A stretch of 64,000 nt of DNA, taken from contig NZ_CP029193.1 of NCBI RefSeq assembly GCF_008642355.1, positions 3,992,001 to 4,056,000 of the forward strand, given 5' to 3'. Both the position numbers and the translations under genes were made by a program. The notes under the pieces were generated by a model. It was not told where the DNA came from and did no database searches. It worked only from the letters and a program-made list of their open reading frames with translations. Origin of the DNA: Streptomyces venezuelae. GTDB taxonomy: Bacteria; Actinomycetota; Actinomycetes; Streptomycetales; Streptomycetaceae. Positions 18,535-26,505 of this stretch are shown piece by piece (within the stretch, counting starts at the first letter, position 1; every line of letters begins with the position of its first letter).

Positions 18535-19407
18535 CTAGCCGATGCGCGCCACGGGCGCGTGCATCAGGTTGCGGTCGATCACCAGCGTCCGCCCGCCGTG
18601 CTTCTCCTTCTTGTTTCCCGCGTACTGGTGGATACGCCGTGCCGGACGCCACGCGTCACCCGCCAGCGCGGGCTCCCGGTACAGGTGGGGCTTGGTGTGC
18701 CAGCGCGCGAACCACATCACCGACGGCAGATCCCGCACGCCCGCCCGCCGTGCCGCCTCCATGTGCCGCACCCCGGAGTCGGCGCTGCTGTAGAACCCGG
18801 GAACGTAGCCGAGACGGCGCACCTCGCGGTCCCAGGACCTGACGAAGGAGAGCGTCGTCGCCGCGCAGCCCTTCTTCCGGTAGGTGTACGCCTCCATGTC
18901 CAGGTAGAGCGGACTGCGCTGCCGGACCCCGATGGCCTTCGCCGCGCGTACCGCGTCGCCTCCCTCCTTCTTCCCCTGCTCCCAGGGGCGCTTCCCGATA
19001 CGGACGTGCTTCTTGTTCTTCGCGACGACGCACGGCGACTGCGACCCCACGTACACCGGCAGGACCCGCCAGCCCATCTCCTTCACGGCACGCATCCAGG
19101 CGTGGTTCAGATGCGGCTGCCGCCGGCAGGCCCGGCCACGGCCGCCGTAGTACACGCCGACGGCCCGGTACTTGGAGTCGCGCCAACGCCGCATCGTGTC
19201 GGTGGACTGGGTGAGGCAGGTGTCGAAGGCCCAACCGCGGAAGGTCGTCACCCCGGCGGGCGCCCCAGCGGCGGGGCGGTCGGAGGTGGTGGAGCGGTCG
19301 GACGCGGTGGAGCGGTCGGACGCGGCACCCGGCGGTGACGCGGTCAGGTCCATGGTCATGGCCGTCAGGACGAGGACGAATCCAATGATCATCTTTCGGA
19401 TACGCAT
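18535..19407 (-). CDS. Secreted DUF1906 glycoside-hydrolase-like protein
   Basis: A 290-residue exported protein. A signal peptide (RKMIIGFVLVLTAMTMDLTA) is followed by a Ser/Thr-rich spacer with three DRSTxS-type repeats. The DUF1906 (Rv2525c-like) TIM-barrel runs from about residue 52 (GWAFDTCL, VGVYYGGRGRAC, YLDMEAYTY, GVYSSADSG-like FYSSADSG, WFARWHTKP, HQYAG). The Asp in FDTC and the Asp-x-Glu in LDMEAY resemble catalytic acids of the related GH25 lysozymes. Rv2525c is Tat-exported, but the N-terminus here has no twin Arg. A role in cell-wall maintenance is inferred. Confidence 0.85.
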   Translation of the reverse strand: MRIRKMIIGFVLVLTAMTMDLTASPPGAASDRSTASDRSTTSDRPAAGAPAGVTTFRGWAFDTCLTQSTDTMRRWRDSKYRAVGVYYGGRGRACRRQPHLNHAWMRAVKEMGWRVLPVYVGSQSPCVVAKNKKHVRIGKRPWEQGKKEGGDAVRAAKAIGVRQRSPLYLDMEAYTYRKKGCAATTLSFVRSWDREVRRLGYVPGFYSSADSGVRHMEAARRAGVRDLPSVMWFARWHTKPHLYREPALAGDAWRPARRIHQYAGNKKEKHGGRTLVIDRNLMHAPVARIG

Positions 19408-19459
19408 ACGGCGAGTGAAAGCCCGCCGACCCGCCCCGCCGCCGGGACACGCGCCACGT

Positions 19460-20626
19460 TCAGCCGTCCGACCCCAGAATCAGCCCCGATGTGGGGACTC
19501 CCGTGCCCGCGGTGACCAGCGTGCGCGCGGCGCCGGGTATCTGGTTCACGGAGGTGCCGCGCACCTGCCGGACCGCCTCCGCTATGCCGTTCATCCCGTG
19601 GAGGTAGGCCTCCCCCAGCTGCCCGCCGTGCGTGTTCAGAGGCAGCCGCGCCCCGGCCACGAAGTCCGCGGCCTCCCCCGGCCCGCAGAACCCGAACTCC
19701 TCCAGTTGCATCAGCACGAACGGGGTGAAGTGGTCGTAGAGGATCCCCACGTCGATGTCCGAGGGAGCAAGACCCGACGTACGCCACAGCTGCTTCGCCA
19801 CCACCCCCATCTCCGGCAGTCCCGTCAGATCGTCGCGGTAGAAGCCGGTCATCTGCTCCTGTGCCCGGCCCGCGCCCTGGGCCGCCGCGGCGATCACTGC
19901 CGGCGGCTGCCGGAGGTCACGGGCCCGCTCCGCGCTCGTGACGACGATCGCCTGGGCGCCGTCCGTCTCCTGGCAGCAGTCCAGGAGCCGCAGGGGTTCG
20001 ACGATCCAGCGGGAAGCGGCATGGTCCTCCAACGTGATCGGTTTGCCGTGGAAGTACGCCGCCGGGTTCGTGGCCGCGTACTTCCGGTCCATGACGGCCA
20101 CGTGCCCGAAGACCTCCGGCGCCAGGCCGTACGTGTGCAGGTAGCGCCGGGCCGCCATCGCCACCCAGGAGGCGGGGGTCAGCAGGCCGAACGGGAGGGC
20201 CCAGCCGAGCGCGGCGCCTTCGGCGGAGGGTTCGCGCCGCTGCACCCCGGAGCCGAATCTGCGCCCGGAGCGTTCGTTGAACGCGCGGTAGCAGACGACC
20301 ACCTCGGCCACCCCGGTCGCCACGGCCAGGGCCGCCTGCTGGACGGTGGCGCAGGCCGCGCCGCCGCCGTAGTGGACGCGGGAGAAGAAGGACAGCTCCC
20401 CCATGCCTGCCGCCTGGGCGACCGTGATCTCCGGGTTGGTGTCCATGGTGAAGGTGACCATGCCGTCGACGTCGTCCGGGGTGAGGCCTGCGTCCTCCAG
20501 TGCCGCGCCGACCGCCTCCACGGCCAGTTTGAGCTCGCTGCGGCCCGAGTCCTTGGAGAACTCCGTCGCCCCTATGCCGACGATCGCGGCCTTGCCTCCG
20601 AGGCGGTCGCGGGAGCGGATACTCAT
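19460..20626 (-). CDS. ltp2: Ltp2-like lipid-transfer/thiolase-fold steroid aldolase
   Basis: A 388-residue thiolase-fold protein of the SCP-x/Ltp2 type (AAIVGIGATEFSKDSGR, HYGGGAACATVQQAALAV, FGFCGPGEAADFV, LPLNTHGGQLGEAYLHG). In Mycobacterium and related actinobacteria Ltp2 is a retro-aldolase that removes the last propionyl unit of the steroid side chain and works as a complex with the DUF35 domain of ChsH2. Its start overlaps the stop of the upstream MaoC gene (ATGA), making it the last gene of the five-gene operon. The assignment rests on family motifs and on gene order. Confidence 0.82.
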   Translation of the reverse strand: MSIRSRDRLGGKAAIVGIGATEFSKDSGRSELKLAVEAVGAALEDAGLTPDDVDGMVTFTMDTNPEITVAQAAGMGELSFFSRVHYGGGAACATVQQAALAVATGVAEVVVCYRAFNERSGRRFGSGVQRREPSAEGAALGWALPFGLLTPASWVAMAARRYLHTYGLAPEVFGHVAVMDRKYAATNPAAYFHGKPITLEDHAASRWIVEPLRLLDCCQETDGAQAIVVTSAERARDLRQPPAVIAAAAQGAGRAQEQMTGFYRDDLTGLPEMGVVAKQLWRTSGLAPSDIDVGILYDHFTPFVLMQLEEFGFCGPGEAADFVAGARLPLNTHGGQLGEAYLHGMNGIAEAVRQVRGTSVNQIPGAARTLVTAGTGVPTSGLILGSDG

Positions 20627-21060
20627 GCGGGGCCTCCCGTTCCGGGGCGCTCGGGCCCCTGGGGCACGGCCACCGTGACCGTGCCGGTGACGTGGTTGCC
20701 GATGCCGTTGGCGCCGACGACCCTGACCACGGCCGTCGCCTCTTCGGGAGAGGACTCGACCTGCTCGACGGTCCCGCGCAACACCATCGTGTCGCCGGGA
20801 TAGTTGGGCGCCCCCAGCCGGATCGCCACCTTCCGCAGCACGGCCGTCGGCCCGAAGTGGTCCGTGATGTACCGCCCGACCAGGCCGTTCGTCGTCAGGA
20901 TGTTCATGAAGATGTCGGGGGAGCCCTTGGCCCGCGCGAGCTCCGCGTCGTGGTGCACGTCCTGGTAGTCCCGGGACGCGATCGCCCCGGAGACGATCAG
21001 CGTGCGGGTGATCGGGATCTCCAGCGGAGCGAGCTCCTCACCTTGCGCCGTTCTCGTCAT
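20623..21060 (-). CDS. chsH1: ChsH1-like MaoC enoyl-CoA hydratase subunit
   Basis: A 145-residue single hot-dog protein. The hydratase-2 catalytic pair is Asp31 and His36 (SRDYQDVHHD), followed by GSPDIFMNILTTNGL. In the mycobacterial igr system ChsH1 is the catalytic partner of ChsH2 and hydrates the 22-carbon steroid enoyl-CoA. It starts inside the end of the upstream acyl-CoA dehydrogenase gene (23-base overlap) behind a GGGGGG ribosome site, and ends in an ATGA overlap with ltp2. Both point to translational coupling. Confidence 0.82.
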   Translation of the reverse strand: MTRTAQGEELAPLEIPITRTLIVSGAIASRDYQDVHHDAELARAKGSPDIFMNILTTNGLVGRYITDHFGPTAVLRKVAIRLGAPNYPGDTMVLRGTVEQVESSPEEATAVVRVVGANGIGNHVTGTVTVAVPQGPERPGTGGPA

Positions 21061-22132
21061 ACGCCCCCCCTTGCGCTGTGATCAACTCGCCCAGTTCCTG
21101 CAGTACTTCGCTTCCGCACCCCAGATACGCGTCCAGCTGGCGCCCCCACAGAAAGTGCCGGTGCACGGGGTGGTCCAGGTCGGCTCCCGCGCCTCCGTGC
21201 AGGTGCTGGCCCGCGTGGACGACGCGTTTGCCCGCCTCCGACGCCCACCACGCGGCGGTGAGCGCGTGCGTGCCGTACGGCAGGCCGGCGTCCCTGCGCC
21301 AGGCCGCCTCGTAGGCCGTGACACGTATGGCCTCCGTGTCCATATGGGCGTCGGCCGCCCGCAGTTGCACGGCCTGCTTCGCGGCGAGGGGACGGCCGAA
21401 CTGTTCCCGCTCGTTCGTGTGGGCCACCGCGCGGGCCAGCGATCCCGCGCACACCCCGGCCTGCAGCCCCGCGAACGCGGTCCGCGCGCCCGCCAGCACG
21501 TCCTCGTACGCCCCGGGGCCGCCCGGACCCCCCAGACGCTCCCCGGGCGTGCCGTCGAGGACGAGCCGTCCCGCCGCCCATGGCGCGGTCAGCTCCACCG
21601 GCTCCACCCGCGCGTCGGCGACCCGCACCAGCCACAGGGTGCGGTCGTCCGTCGCCACCAGGACGACCGACGCATCCCGCAACCACGGCACCCACCCGAC
21701 TGTCCCGGTCAGCGTCCCGTCCGCCGCCGTTGTCCCGTACGCCGAGTCCGCCCCGCCCGCCGACGCCGTCACACCGCCCCGCGCCGGAAACGCCCCCGTC
21801 GCGACCGCGCTCCCCTGGCGGAGCGCGGGCAACAGCCGGTCCCGCTGTTCCGCTGTGCCGTGCGCGGCGACCGCCAGCACCCCGAAGACACAGCTCGCCG
21901 CGAACGGAACCTGCGCCGTCACCCGCCCCTGCTCCTCCAGAAGCAGCACGAGCCCGAGCAGCCCGATGTCCTCCACCGCGCCCGGCAGCCCGGCCGCGCA
22001 CAACGCCTTCCACAACTCGGCGTCCGCACCGGTGCCCGCCGCCGCGAGCCGCTCCGGTGTGGCCAGGTCGGCGAAGATCTCCGCGGCGAGGTCACGCGCG
22101 GCGGCCTGCTCCTCCGTGGGCGTGAAGTCCAT
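21038..22132 (-). CDS. chsE1: ChsE1-like acyl-CoA dehydrogenase
   Basis: A 364-residue acyl-CoA dehydrogenase starting DFTPTEEQAAARDLAAEIF. It is shorter and more divergent than its operon partner and matches the FadE28/ChsE1 type, which pairs with FadE29/ChsE2 to form an alpha2beta2 dehydrogenase specific for 3-carbon steroid side chains. The central FAD-binding and substrate segments are weakly conserved, as is normal when each half-site comes from a different subunit. The start codon follows the chsH2 stop by one base. Confidence 0.75.
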   Translation of the reverse strand: MDFTPTEEQAAARDLAAEIFADLATPERLAAAGTGADAELWKALCAAGLPGAVEDIGLLGLVLLLEEQGRVTAQVPFAASCVFGVLAVAAHGTAEQRDRLLPALRQGSAVATGAFPARGGVTASAGGADSAYGTTAADGTLTGTVGWVPWLRDASVVLVATDDRTLWLVRVADARVEPVELTAPWAAGRLVLDGTPGERLGGPGGPGAYEDVLAGARTAFAGLQAGVCAGSLARAVAHTNEREQFGRPLAAKQAVQLRAADAHMDTEAIRVTAYEAAWRRDAGLPYGTHALTAAWWASEAGKRVVHAGQHLHGGAGADLDHPVHRHFLWGRQLDAYLGCGSEVLQELGELITAQGGAYDENGAR

Positions 22133-22133
22133 G

Positions 22134-23150
22134 TCAGCCCCCGCCTCTCACGTCGCCCGCGTCACCCGCGCCGCCCCGGAACACCGGGAGCTCCACGTCC
22201 GCGTCCACTCGCAGGAACTCCAGCCGCACGGGCATCCCTATCCGCACCTTGTCGTACGGCACCCCGACGATGCTGCTGACGATCCGGACGCCCTCGGCCA
22301 GCTCGACCAAGCCCACGGCGTAGGGCGGGTCGAACGCGGGGAAAGGCGGGTGGTGCATCACCACGTACGAATAGACCGTGCCCTCACCGCCCGCCTCGAC
22401 CGTGTCCCACTCGGGCGAGCCGCAGGCGTTGCAGCCGGGCAGCCAGGGGAAGCGGAGCGTGCCGCAGCCACCGCAGCGCTGGATCAGCAACCGGTGTCCG
22501 GCGACACCCTCCCAGAACCCCGCGTTGTCACGGTTGATGACCGGACGTGGCCGCCTGGCCTTCGATTCCGGCTTGGCCTCCGGCTTCGGCTCCTGCACCG
22601 GCGTCAGCTCCGGCTTCGGTCCGGGCTCCGGTCTCCGTTCCGCCGGGGCGTACTTGAGGATGCGGAAGCGATGTGTCCCCGCGAGCTCGCCCCCCGCGTG
22701 GACGTCCATCCGGGTCGTGACGAAGTGCCCCGTCCCCAGCTTGGTCGTCTTGCGTTCCGACACCGACTCGATCACCGCGTCGAACGTGACCTCGTCGCCG
22801 GGGCGCAGCGCACGCACGTACTCCTGCTCGCAGTCCGTGGCGACCACCGAGGTGTACCCGGCGCCGTCGAGCAGGGCGAACAACGCGTCGTACGCCGACG
22901 AGCGGCCGTCGTGACCGGAGAGGCCGCCCATCGTCCAGACCTGCAGCATCGTCGCGGGCGCCACCGGGTCCGCCCCCGCATAGGCGGGGTTGGTGTCGCC
23001 CAGCGCCTCGCACCAATGCCTGATCATGGGCGCGTTGACCGGGTCCTTGCCACGGCCCGCCTCCGCCGCGACCCTGCCCTCGAACGCCCGCAACTCCCCG
23101 TAAGGGATCTCCTCCGCCGTCGTCCCCCGGTCGAGTCCCGTGCCCTTCAC
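22134..23150 (-). CDS. chsH2: ChsH2-like MaoC-DUF35 fusion
   Basis: A 338-residue two-domain protein. The N-terminal hot-dog domain starts at the GTG (VKGTGLDRG...) and includes MIRHWCEALGDTNPAYAG. A Pro/Lys/Glu linker (about 180-205) follows. The C-terminal DUF35 domain has a rubredoxin-like zinc ribbon, C-GG-C-x10-C-NA-C, and an OB fold. In Mtb ChsH2 this DUF35 domain is needed for Ltp2 activity. GTG 23150 overlaps the upstream stop (GTGA) and is preferred over the frame reaching 23330. Confidence 0.85.
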   Translation of the reverse strand: MKGTGLDRGTTAEEIPYGELRAFEGRVAAEAGRGKDPVNAPMIRHWCEALGDTNPAYAGADPVAPATMLQVWTMGGLSGHDGRSSAYDALFALLDGAGYTSVVATDCEQEYVRALRPGDEVTFDAVIESVSERKTTKLGTGHFVTTRMDVHAGGELAGTHRFRILKYAPAERRPEPGPKPELTPVQEPKPEAKPESKARRPRPVINRDNAGFWEGVAGHRLLIQRCGGCGTLRFPWLPGCNACGSPEWDTVEAGGEGTVYSYVVMHHPPFPAFDPPYAVGLVELAEGVRIVSSIVGVPYDKVRIGMPVRLEFLRVDADVELPVFRGGAGDAGDVRGGG

Positions 23151-24310
23151 CGCCGCCCCCTCCGCATGCCGAGCCGCATCGTCGCGACGATCTCGCGCTG
23201 CACCTCGCTCACCCCGCCCCCGAACGTATTGATCTGCGCGGCCCTGTTCATCCGCTCCAGTTCGCCGTCCCCGAGACCGCCCGGCGAACCGGCCCTCACC
23301 AGCCCCGCCTCGCCCGCGATCTCCTGACACATTCGGTACACCTCAACCGCCGACTCGGTTCCCACGAACTTCACGCCGCTCGCGTCGCCGGGGGCCAGTC
23401 GGCCCGCCTCCACATCCCCCACCAAACGCCAGTTGAGCAGGCGTAGTGCCGCGAGCCGCGCATGCGCTTCGGCCAGCCTCGATCGCACCCACGGGGCGTC
23501 AATCCGGCGCTCGCCCGTCACCGGATCGGGTGTACGTGCCCGGTCGAGCGCCGCCTCGTAGAAATCCTCGGCCTGCATGCCGATGGCGGCGAGCGCCACC
23601 CGCTCGTGGTTGAGCTGATTGGTGATGAGACCCCAGCCGCCGTTCTCCTCGCCGACGAGGTTCGCGGCCGGTACGCGGATCCCGTCGTAGTACGTCGCCG
23701 TCGTCGTCAGTCCGCCCACCGTGTCGATCGGGGTCCAGGAGAAGCCGGGGGCGTCGGTCGGGACGAGGATGATGGATATGCCCTGGTGTTTGGGGGCGTC
23801 GGGGCCAGTACGGCAGGCCAGCCAGATCCAGTCGGCGTTCTGCGCGTTCGAGGTGAAGATCTTCTGACCGTCGATCCGCCAGTCGGTGCCGTCGCGCACG
23901 GCTCTGGTCCGCAGTGCCGCCAGGTCGGTGCCGGCGGACGGTTCGCTGTAGCCGATCGCGAAGGCGAGGTCGCCGCTGAGGATGCGGGGCAGGAAGGCGG
24001 CCTTCTGCTCCTCCGTCCCGTACTTCATGAGGGTCGGCCCGACGGTGTTCAGAGTGACCATGGAGACGGGGGCACCGGCGCGGCAGGCCTCGTCGAAGAA
24101 CACGAACTGTTCGTCGGCGCTGCGGCCTTGGCCGCCGTACTCGACGGGCCACCCGAGGCCGAGCATGCCGTCGGCGCCGATCCGTCGCAGGAGGCGACGC
24201 CGCCCCTCGGTGTCCGTGCCGTGGGGCGGCCCGTCCGGCATCACGTCCCGGAAGTACGTGCGCAGGTCGGCGCGGAGTCGGCGTTGGCGTTCGGTGGGGG
24301 CGAGGTGCAC
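23147..24310 (-). CDS. chsE2: ChsE2-like acyl-CoA dehydrogenase
   Basis: A 387-residue acyl-CoA dehydrogenase strongly resembling FadE29/ChsE2 in motif order: GWPVEYGGQG, TLNTVGPTLMKYG, FAIGYSEPSAGTDLAALRTRA, IDGQKIFTSNAQNADWIWLA and NQLNHERVALA. GTG 24310 makes the protein begin VHLAPTERQRRL, in line with the family N-terminus and its usual 387-residue length; an in-frame ATG at 24334 adds eight residues. It is the first gene of the five-gene operon, preceded by a palindrome at 24390-24410. Confidence 0.85.
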   Translation of the reverse strand: MHLAPTERQRRLRADLRTYFRDVMPDGPPHGTDTEGRRRLLRRIGADGMLGLGWPVEYGGQGRSADEQFVFFDEACRAGAPVSMVTLNTVGPTLMKYGTEEQKAAFLPRILSGDLAFAIGYSEPSAGTDLAALRTRAVRDGTDWRIDGQKIFTSNAQNADWIWLACRTGPDAPKHQGISIILVPTDAPGFSWTPIDTVGGLTTTATYYDGIRVPAANLVGEENGGWGLITNQLNHERVALAAIGMQAEDFYEAALDRARTPDPVTGERRIDAPWVRSRLAEAHARLAALRLLNWRLVGDVEAGRLAPGDASGVKFVGTESAVEVYRMCQEIAGEAGLVRAGSPGGLGDGELERMNRAAQINTFGGGVSEVQREIVATMRLGMRRGRR

Positions 24311-24341
24311 GGGGGGCGGACCTCTCCTTCTCATACCGATG

Positions 24342-24410
24342 GGTTCCTGACGGACCCCTGGCGGGGTTCCTGACGGATCCCTGACGTGATTTCTGACTGT
24401 CCGTCAGAAA
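24342..24410 (-). promoter_or_regulatory. Palindrome and tandem repeat before the steroid-type operon
   Basis: TTTCTGAC-TGTCC-GTCAGAAA (24390-24410) is a perfect 8-bp inverted repeat with a 5-base spacer. Nearer the gene are two 23-bp direct copies (24342-24364 and 24365-24387), each beginning GGTTCCTGACGGA, so TGACGG recurs four times in 70 bases. The arrangement fits a TetR- or GntR-type operator. It does not match the KstR (AAC-N2-GTT) or KstR2 (CAAG-N2-CTTG) cores. Confidence 0.6.
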
Positions 24411-24517
24411 ACGCGCCGGTGTCAAGAGATCCGCAGCGGTCCACCGCGCCGCACCCCTGAAGCCCCACCACGCCCCGGACAGGCCGGTCCGGGGGAACCG
24501 AAGTGCCCTGGACACAC

Positions 24518-24549
24518 CTGTGCGGCGGCACCGAAGTACCGCCGCACAG
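24518..24549. terminator. Hairpin in the 24.5 kb intergenic region
   Basis: CTGTGCGGCGG (24518-24528) and CCGCCGCACAG (24539-24549) form a perfect 11-bp stem with a 10-base loop. It lies between the secreted-protein gene and the steroid-type operon, both on the minus strand. Confidence 0.5.
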
Positions 24550-24583
24550 GGTGCGTCACACCCCACAGTTCACTGATGCACCG

Positions 24584-24614
24584 CCCCGGGAGGCGTCCCG
24601 ATCACCTCCCGGGG
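24584..24614 (-). terminator. Terminator of the small secreted-protein gene
   Basis: A perfect 10-bp stem, CCCCGGGAGG with CCTCCCGGGG, and an 11-base loop, 8 bases after the stop codon at 24623. Confidence 0.75.
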
Positions 24615-24622
24615 CCACCGGC

Positions 24623-24934
24623 TCACCAGAGCTGGGCGAAGTTGACCGCGACGTTCTCGTTCGACTGGTCGATCGCCGTGAACGCGGAGCCGTTCACCTG
24701 CGCGGTGTTGTTCTGGTTGGAAGCACCGTTGCCGACGGCCTGCTGCTGCGTGGTGGACGAGTTGCCCGAGTTGTCGTCACCGACGCCGCTTCCGTTCACG
24801 GTCGCCACACCGGCGTTCGATCCGTTGTTCGCGAAGGCGCCGTTGTCGGCCGACGCGACGCCCGAGAAGAGCGCGGCAGCCAGCGGCACGGCAGCGGCGG
24901 CGGCGATGATGCGGGCGGTACGGATGCTTGCCAT
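24623..24934 (-). CDS. Small secreted Asn/Gln-rich protein
   Basis: A 103-residue exported protein. The signal peptide runs from residue 1 to about 29 (MASIRTARIIAAAAAVPLAA...GVASA). The mature part of about 74 residues is rich in Asn, Gln, Ser and Gly (SNAGVATVNGSGVGDDNSGN, STTQQQAVGNGASNQNNTAQ) and has no Cys. ATG 24934 has GGAGG 8 bases upstream; the frame to 25081 is rejected. Such small abundant Streptomyces surface proteins are sometimes developmental. It lacks chaplin or rodlin signatures, so the function is unknown. Confidence 0.8.
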   Translation of the reverse strand: MASIRTARIIAAAAAVPLAAALFSGVASADNGAFANNGSNAGVATVNGSGVGDDNSGNSSTTQQQAVGNGASNQNNTAQVNGSAFTAIDQSNENVAVNFAQLW

Positions 24935-25338
24935 GTCTTTTCCTCCAGAGCAGGTGGCACGCGTCGGCCGGAGCCGGACGTACCGGAAGTACGGCTGTTG
25001 TCCGGGCAGTTGGCCGACCGCCTCGGAGTGCTGCACAACGTCGCGAGTCCAGAGTTGCCCACCGAATCCCCGGCGAACCACCCCGGAAGCCGCGATTCGC
25101 CCGCAAGCGTGAGGTCATGTCGATAAACCCGCCGCGCGCCCCACGGGCTGATCCACGACCTCTGCCGAGCGCCGCCGGGTCGCAGTTCACCCCAAGCGCC
25201 GCAAGCGCAGAAGCGTTACGCCACCAGTCGCCTGCCACCCCGTCCGCCGGGGCGCCGCCCTACCGGAGCACCCCATTCCGGGTCTTCCCCCCGTCGCATC
25301 CTCTTCCCTTCTTCGAACAGGTGTACGAGCATGGAGCC
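24935..25338. other. Gene-free interval between secreted-protein and prim-pol genes
   Basis: About 400 bases between two divergent genes that should hold both promoters. GGAGG for the secreted protein lies at its left end. The prim-pol frame stays open back through most of the interval (an ATG at 25118 would add a Pro/Ala-rich tail), but I see no ribosome site or conserved start there. No repeat or hairpin stands out. Confidence 0.5.
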
Positions 25339-26247
25339 ATGGCCACCACCGACCGCCATACCACCACCCTCGCGCTCGCCCACGCTCTGTCCGCCGCCGA
25401 GCGCGGGCTCGCGGTGATCCCGCTCTCGCGCTCCAAACTTCCCGCCCTGCGCTCCCCCCACCACGGCGACCCCCACCCCACGGCTCTCTGCCACGGCGAA
25501 TGCGGCCGCCCGGGACACGGGGTGTACGACGCGTCGACGGACCCGCGACGCATCCGTGAGCTCTTCGCCGCGGCCCCCTGGGCCAGCGGGTACGGCATCG
25601 CCTGCGGGTTGCCGCCGCACCATCTGATCGGCATCGACCTGGACACCAAGACCGGTACGGACGCGTCGGCGGGCCTGCGCGAGCTGGCGCTGCGCCACCT
25701 CTTCACGATCCCCGGCACCGTCGTCGTGATCACGCCCAGCGGAGGGCGCCACATCTGGCTGGCGGGCCCGCCGGACGTCGTGATCCCCAACTCGGCGGGC
25801 CGGCTCGCCCCCGGCATCGACATCAGGGGCGCGGGCGGCTACCTGGTGGGCCCCGGCTCCCGTACGGAACACGGCGTCTACAGCACCGTTCCCGGCACGG
25901 CCCATCTGCCGCCCGCCCCCTGTCCGCCCGCCCTACTGCGCCTGCTCACCCCCTCGCGCCGCGCACACCGGCACACACCCCCGCACTCCGCGCCGTCGCC
26001 CGGAACGCATCCGTCCCCGGATCCCACCCCGCACCAACAGGGCCAGGGCCTGGTCCAGTTCGTACTCGCCGCACACGAGGGCCAACGCAACACCCGCCTC
26101 TTCTGGGCGGCCTGCCGCGCCTACGAGAACGGCATCGGCGAAACCCTGTCCCCGCACCTCATCGACGCCGCGGTCTGCGTCGGCCTCACCGAACGCGAGG
26201 CCCGCTCGACCATCGCCTCAGCGGCCCGCCTCACGGGCCATGCGTGA
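25339..26247 (+). CDS. Prim-pol domain protein (bifunctional DNA primase/polymerase type)
   Basis: A 302-residue protein with an archaeo-eukaryotic-type prim-pol N-terminal domain: LSAAERGLAVIPLSRSKLPA, an inserted Cys/His pair (CHGECGRPGHG), GYGIACGLPPHHLIGIDLDT with the first acidic metal motif, TPSGGRHIWLAG, and PGIDIRGAGGYLVGPGS with the second Asp. A Pro/His-rich spacer and a helical C-terminal domain follow. ATG 25339 is the most likely start. Homologues occur on plasmids and integrative elements but also as lone chromosomal genes; no integrase or other element gene is nearby. Priming activity is possible but unproven. Confidence 0.8.
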   Translation: MATTDRHTTTLALAHALSAAERGLAVIPLSRSKLPALRSPHHGDPHPTALCHGECGRPGHGVYDASTDPRRIRELFAAAPWASGYGIACGLPPHHLIGIDLDTKTGTDASAGLRELALRHLFTIPGTVVVITPSGGRHIWLAGPPDVVIPNSAGRLAPGIDIRGAGGYLVGPGSRTEHGVYSTVPGTAHLPPAPCPPALLRLLTPSRRAHRHTPPHSAPSPGTHPSPDPTPHQQGQGLVQFVLAAHEGQRNTRLFWAACRAYENGIGETLSPHLIDAAVCVGLTEREARSTIASAARLTGHA

Positions 26248-26300
26248 GCCACGCGCATGAGCCACGCGCGCGGGGAGCCAGAAACGCGCGGGAACACGAA

Positions 26301-26330
26301 AAAGGGTGCCTCTTCGAAGAGGCACCCTTT
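26301..26330. terminator. Bidirectional terminator
   Basis: A perfect 30-base palindrome beginning AAAGGGTGCCTCTTC, with A- and T-runs at its ends. It serves tRNA-Ser on the minus strand and can also end prim-pol transcription on the plus strand. Confidence 0.88.
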
Positions 26331-26358
26331 CTGGTCGGCAACCACACCGGACCACAGG

Positions 26359-26443
26359 CGGTGGGTGTGGGATTTGAACCCACGGTGGCGTGAACCACGA
26401 CGGTTTTCAAGACCGTTCCCTTAGGCCGCTCGGGCAACCCACC
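26359..26443 (-). tRNA. tRNA-Ser (anticodon TGA)
   Basis: An 85-nt class II tRNA: acceptor GGTGGGT/ACCCACC, anticodon stem-loop ACGGT-CTTGAAA-ACCGT (anticodon TGA, UCN serine codons), a long variable arm and T-loop GGTTCAAATCC. Confidence 0.97.
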
Positions 26444-26505
26444 CCGCGCCGTCGTCCACCGGCAACAGGACCGGAACCGGACGGCGCGGGGACAAGACTA
26501 GCGGG

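Noticed and set aside
24350..24410. KstR or KstR2 operator for the steroid-like operon
   Set aside because: The palindrome core is CTGAC-N5-GTCAG, which does not fit the AAC-N2-GTT or CAAG-N2-CTTG cores.
25339..26443. Prim-pol gene beside tRNA-Ser considered as part of an integrated plasmid such as an AICE
   Set aside because: No integrase, excisionase, tra gene or duplicated tRNA 3' end could be found on either side.
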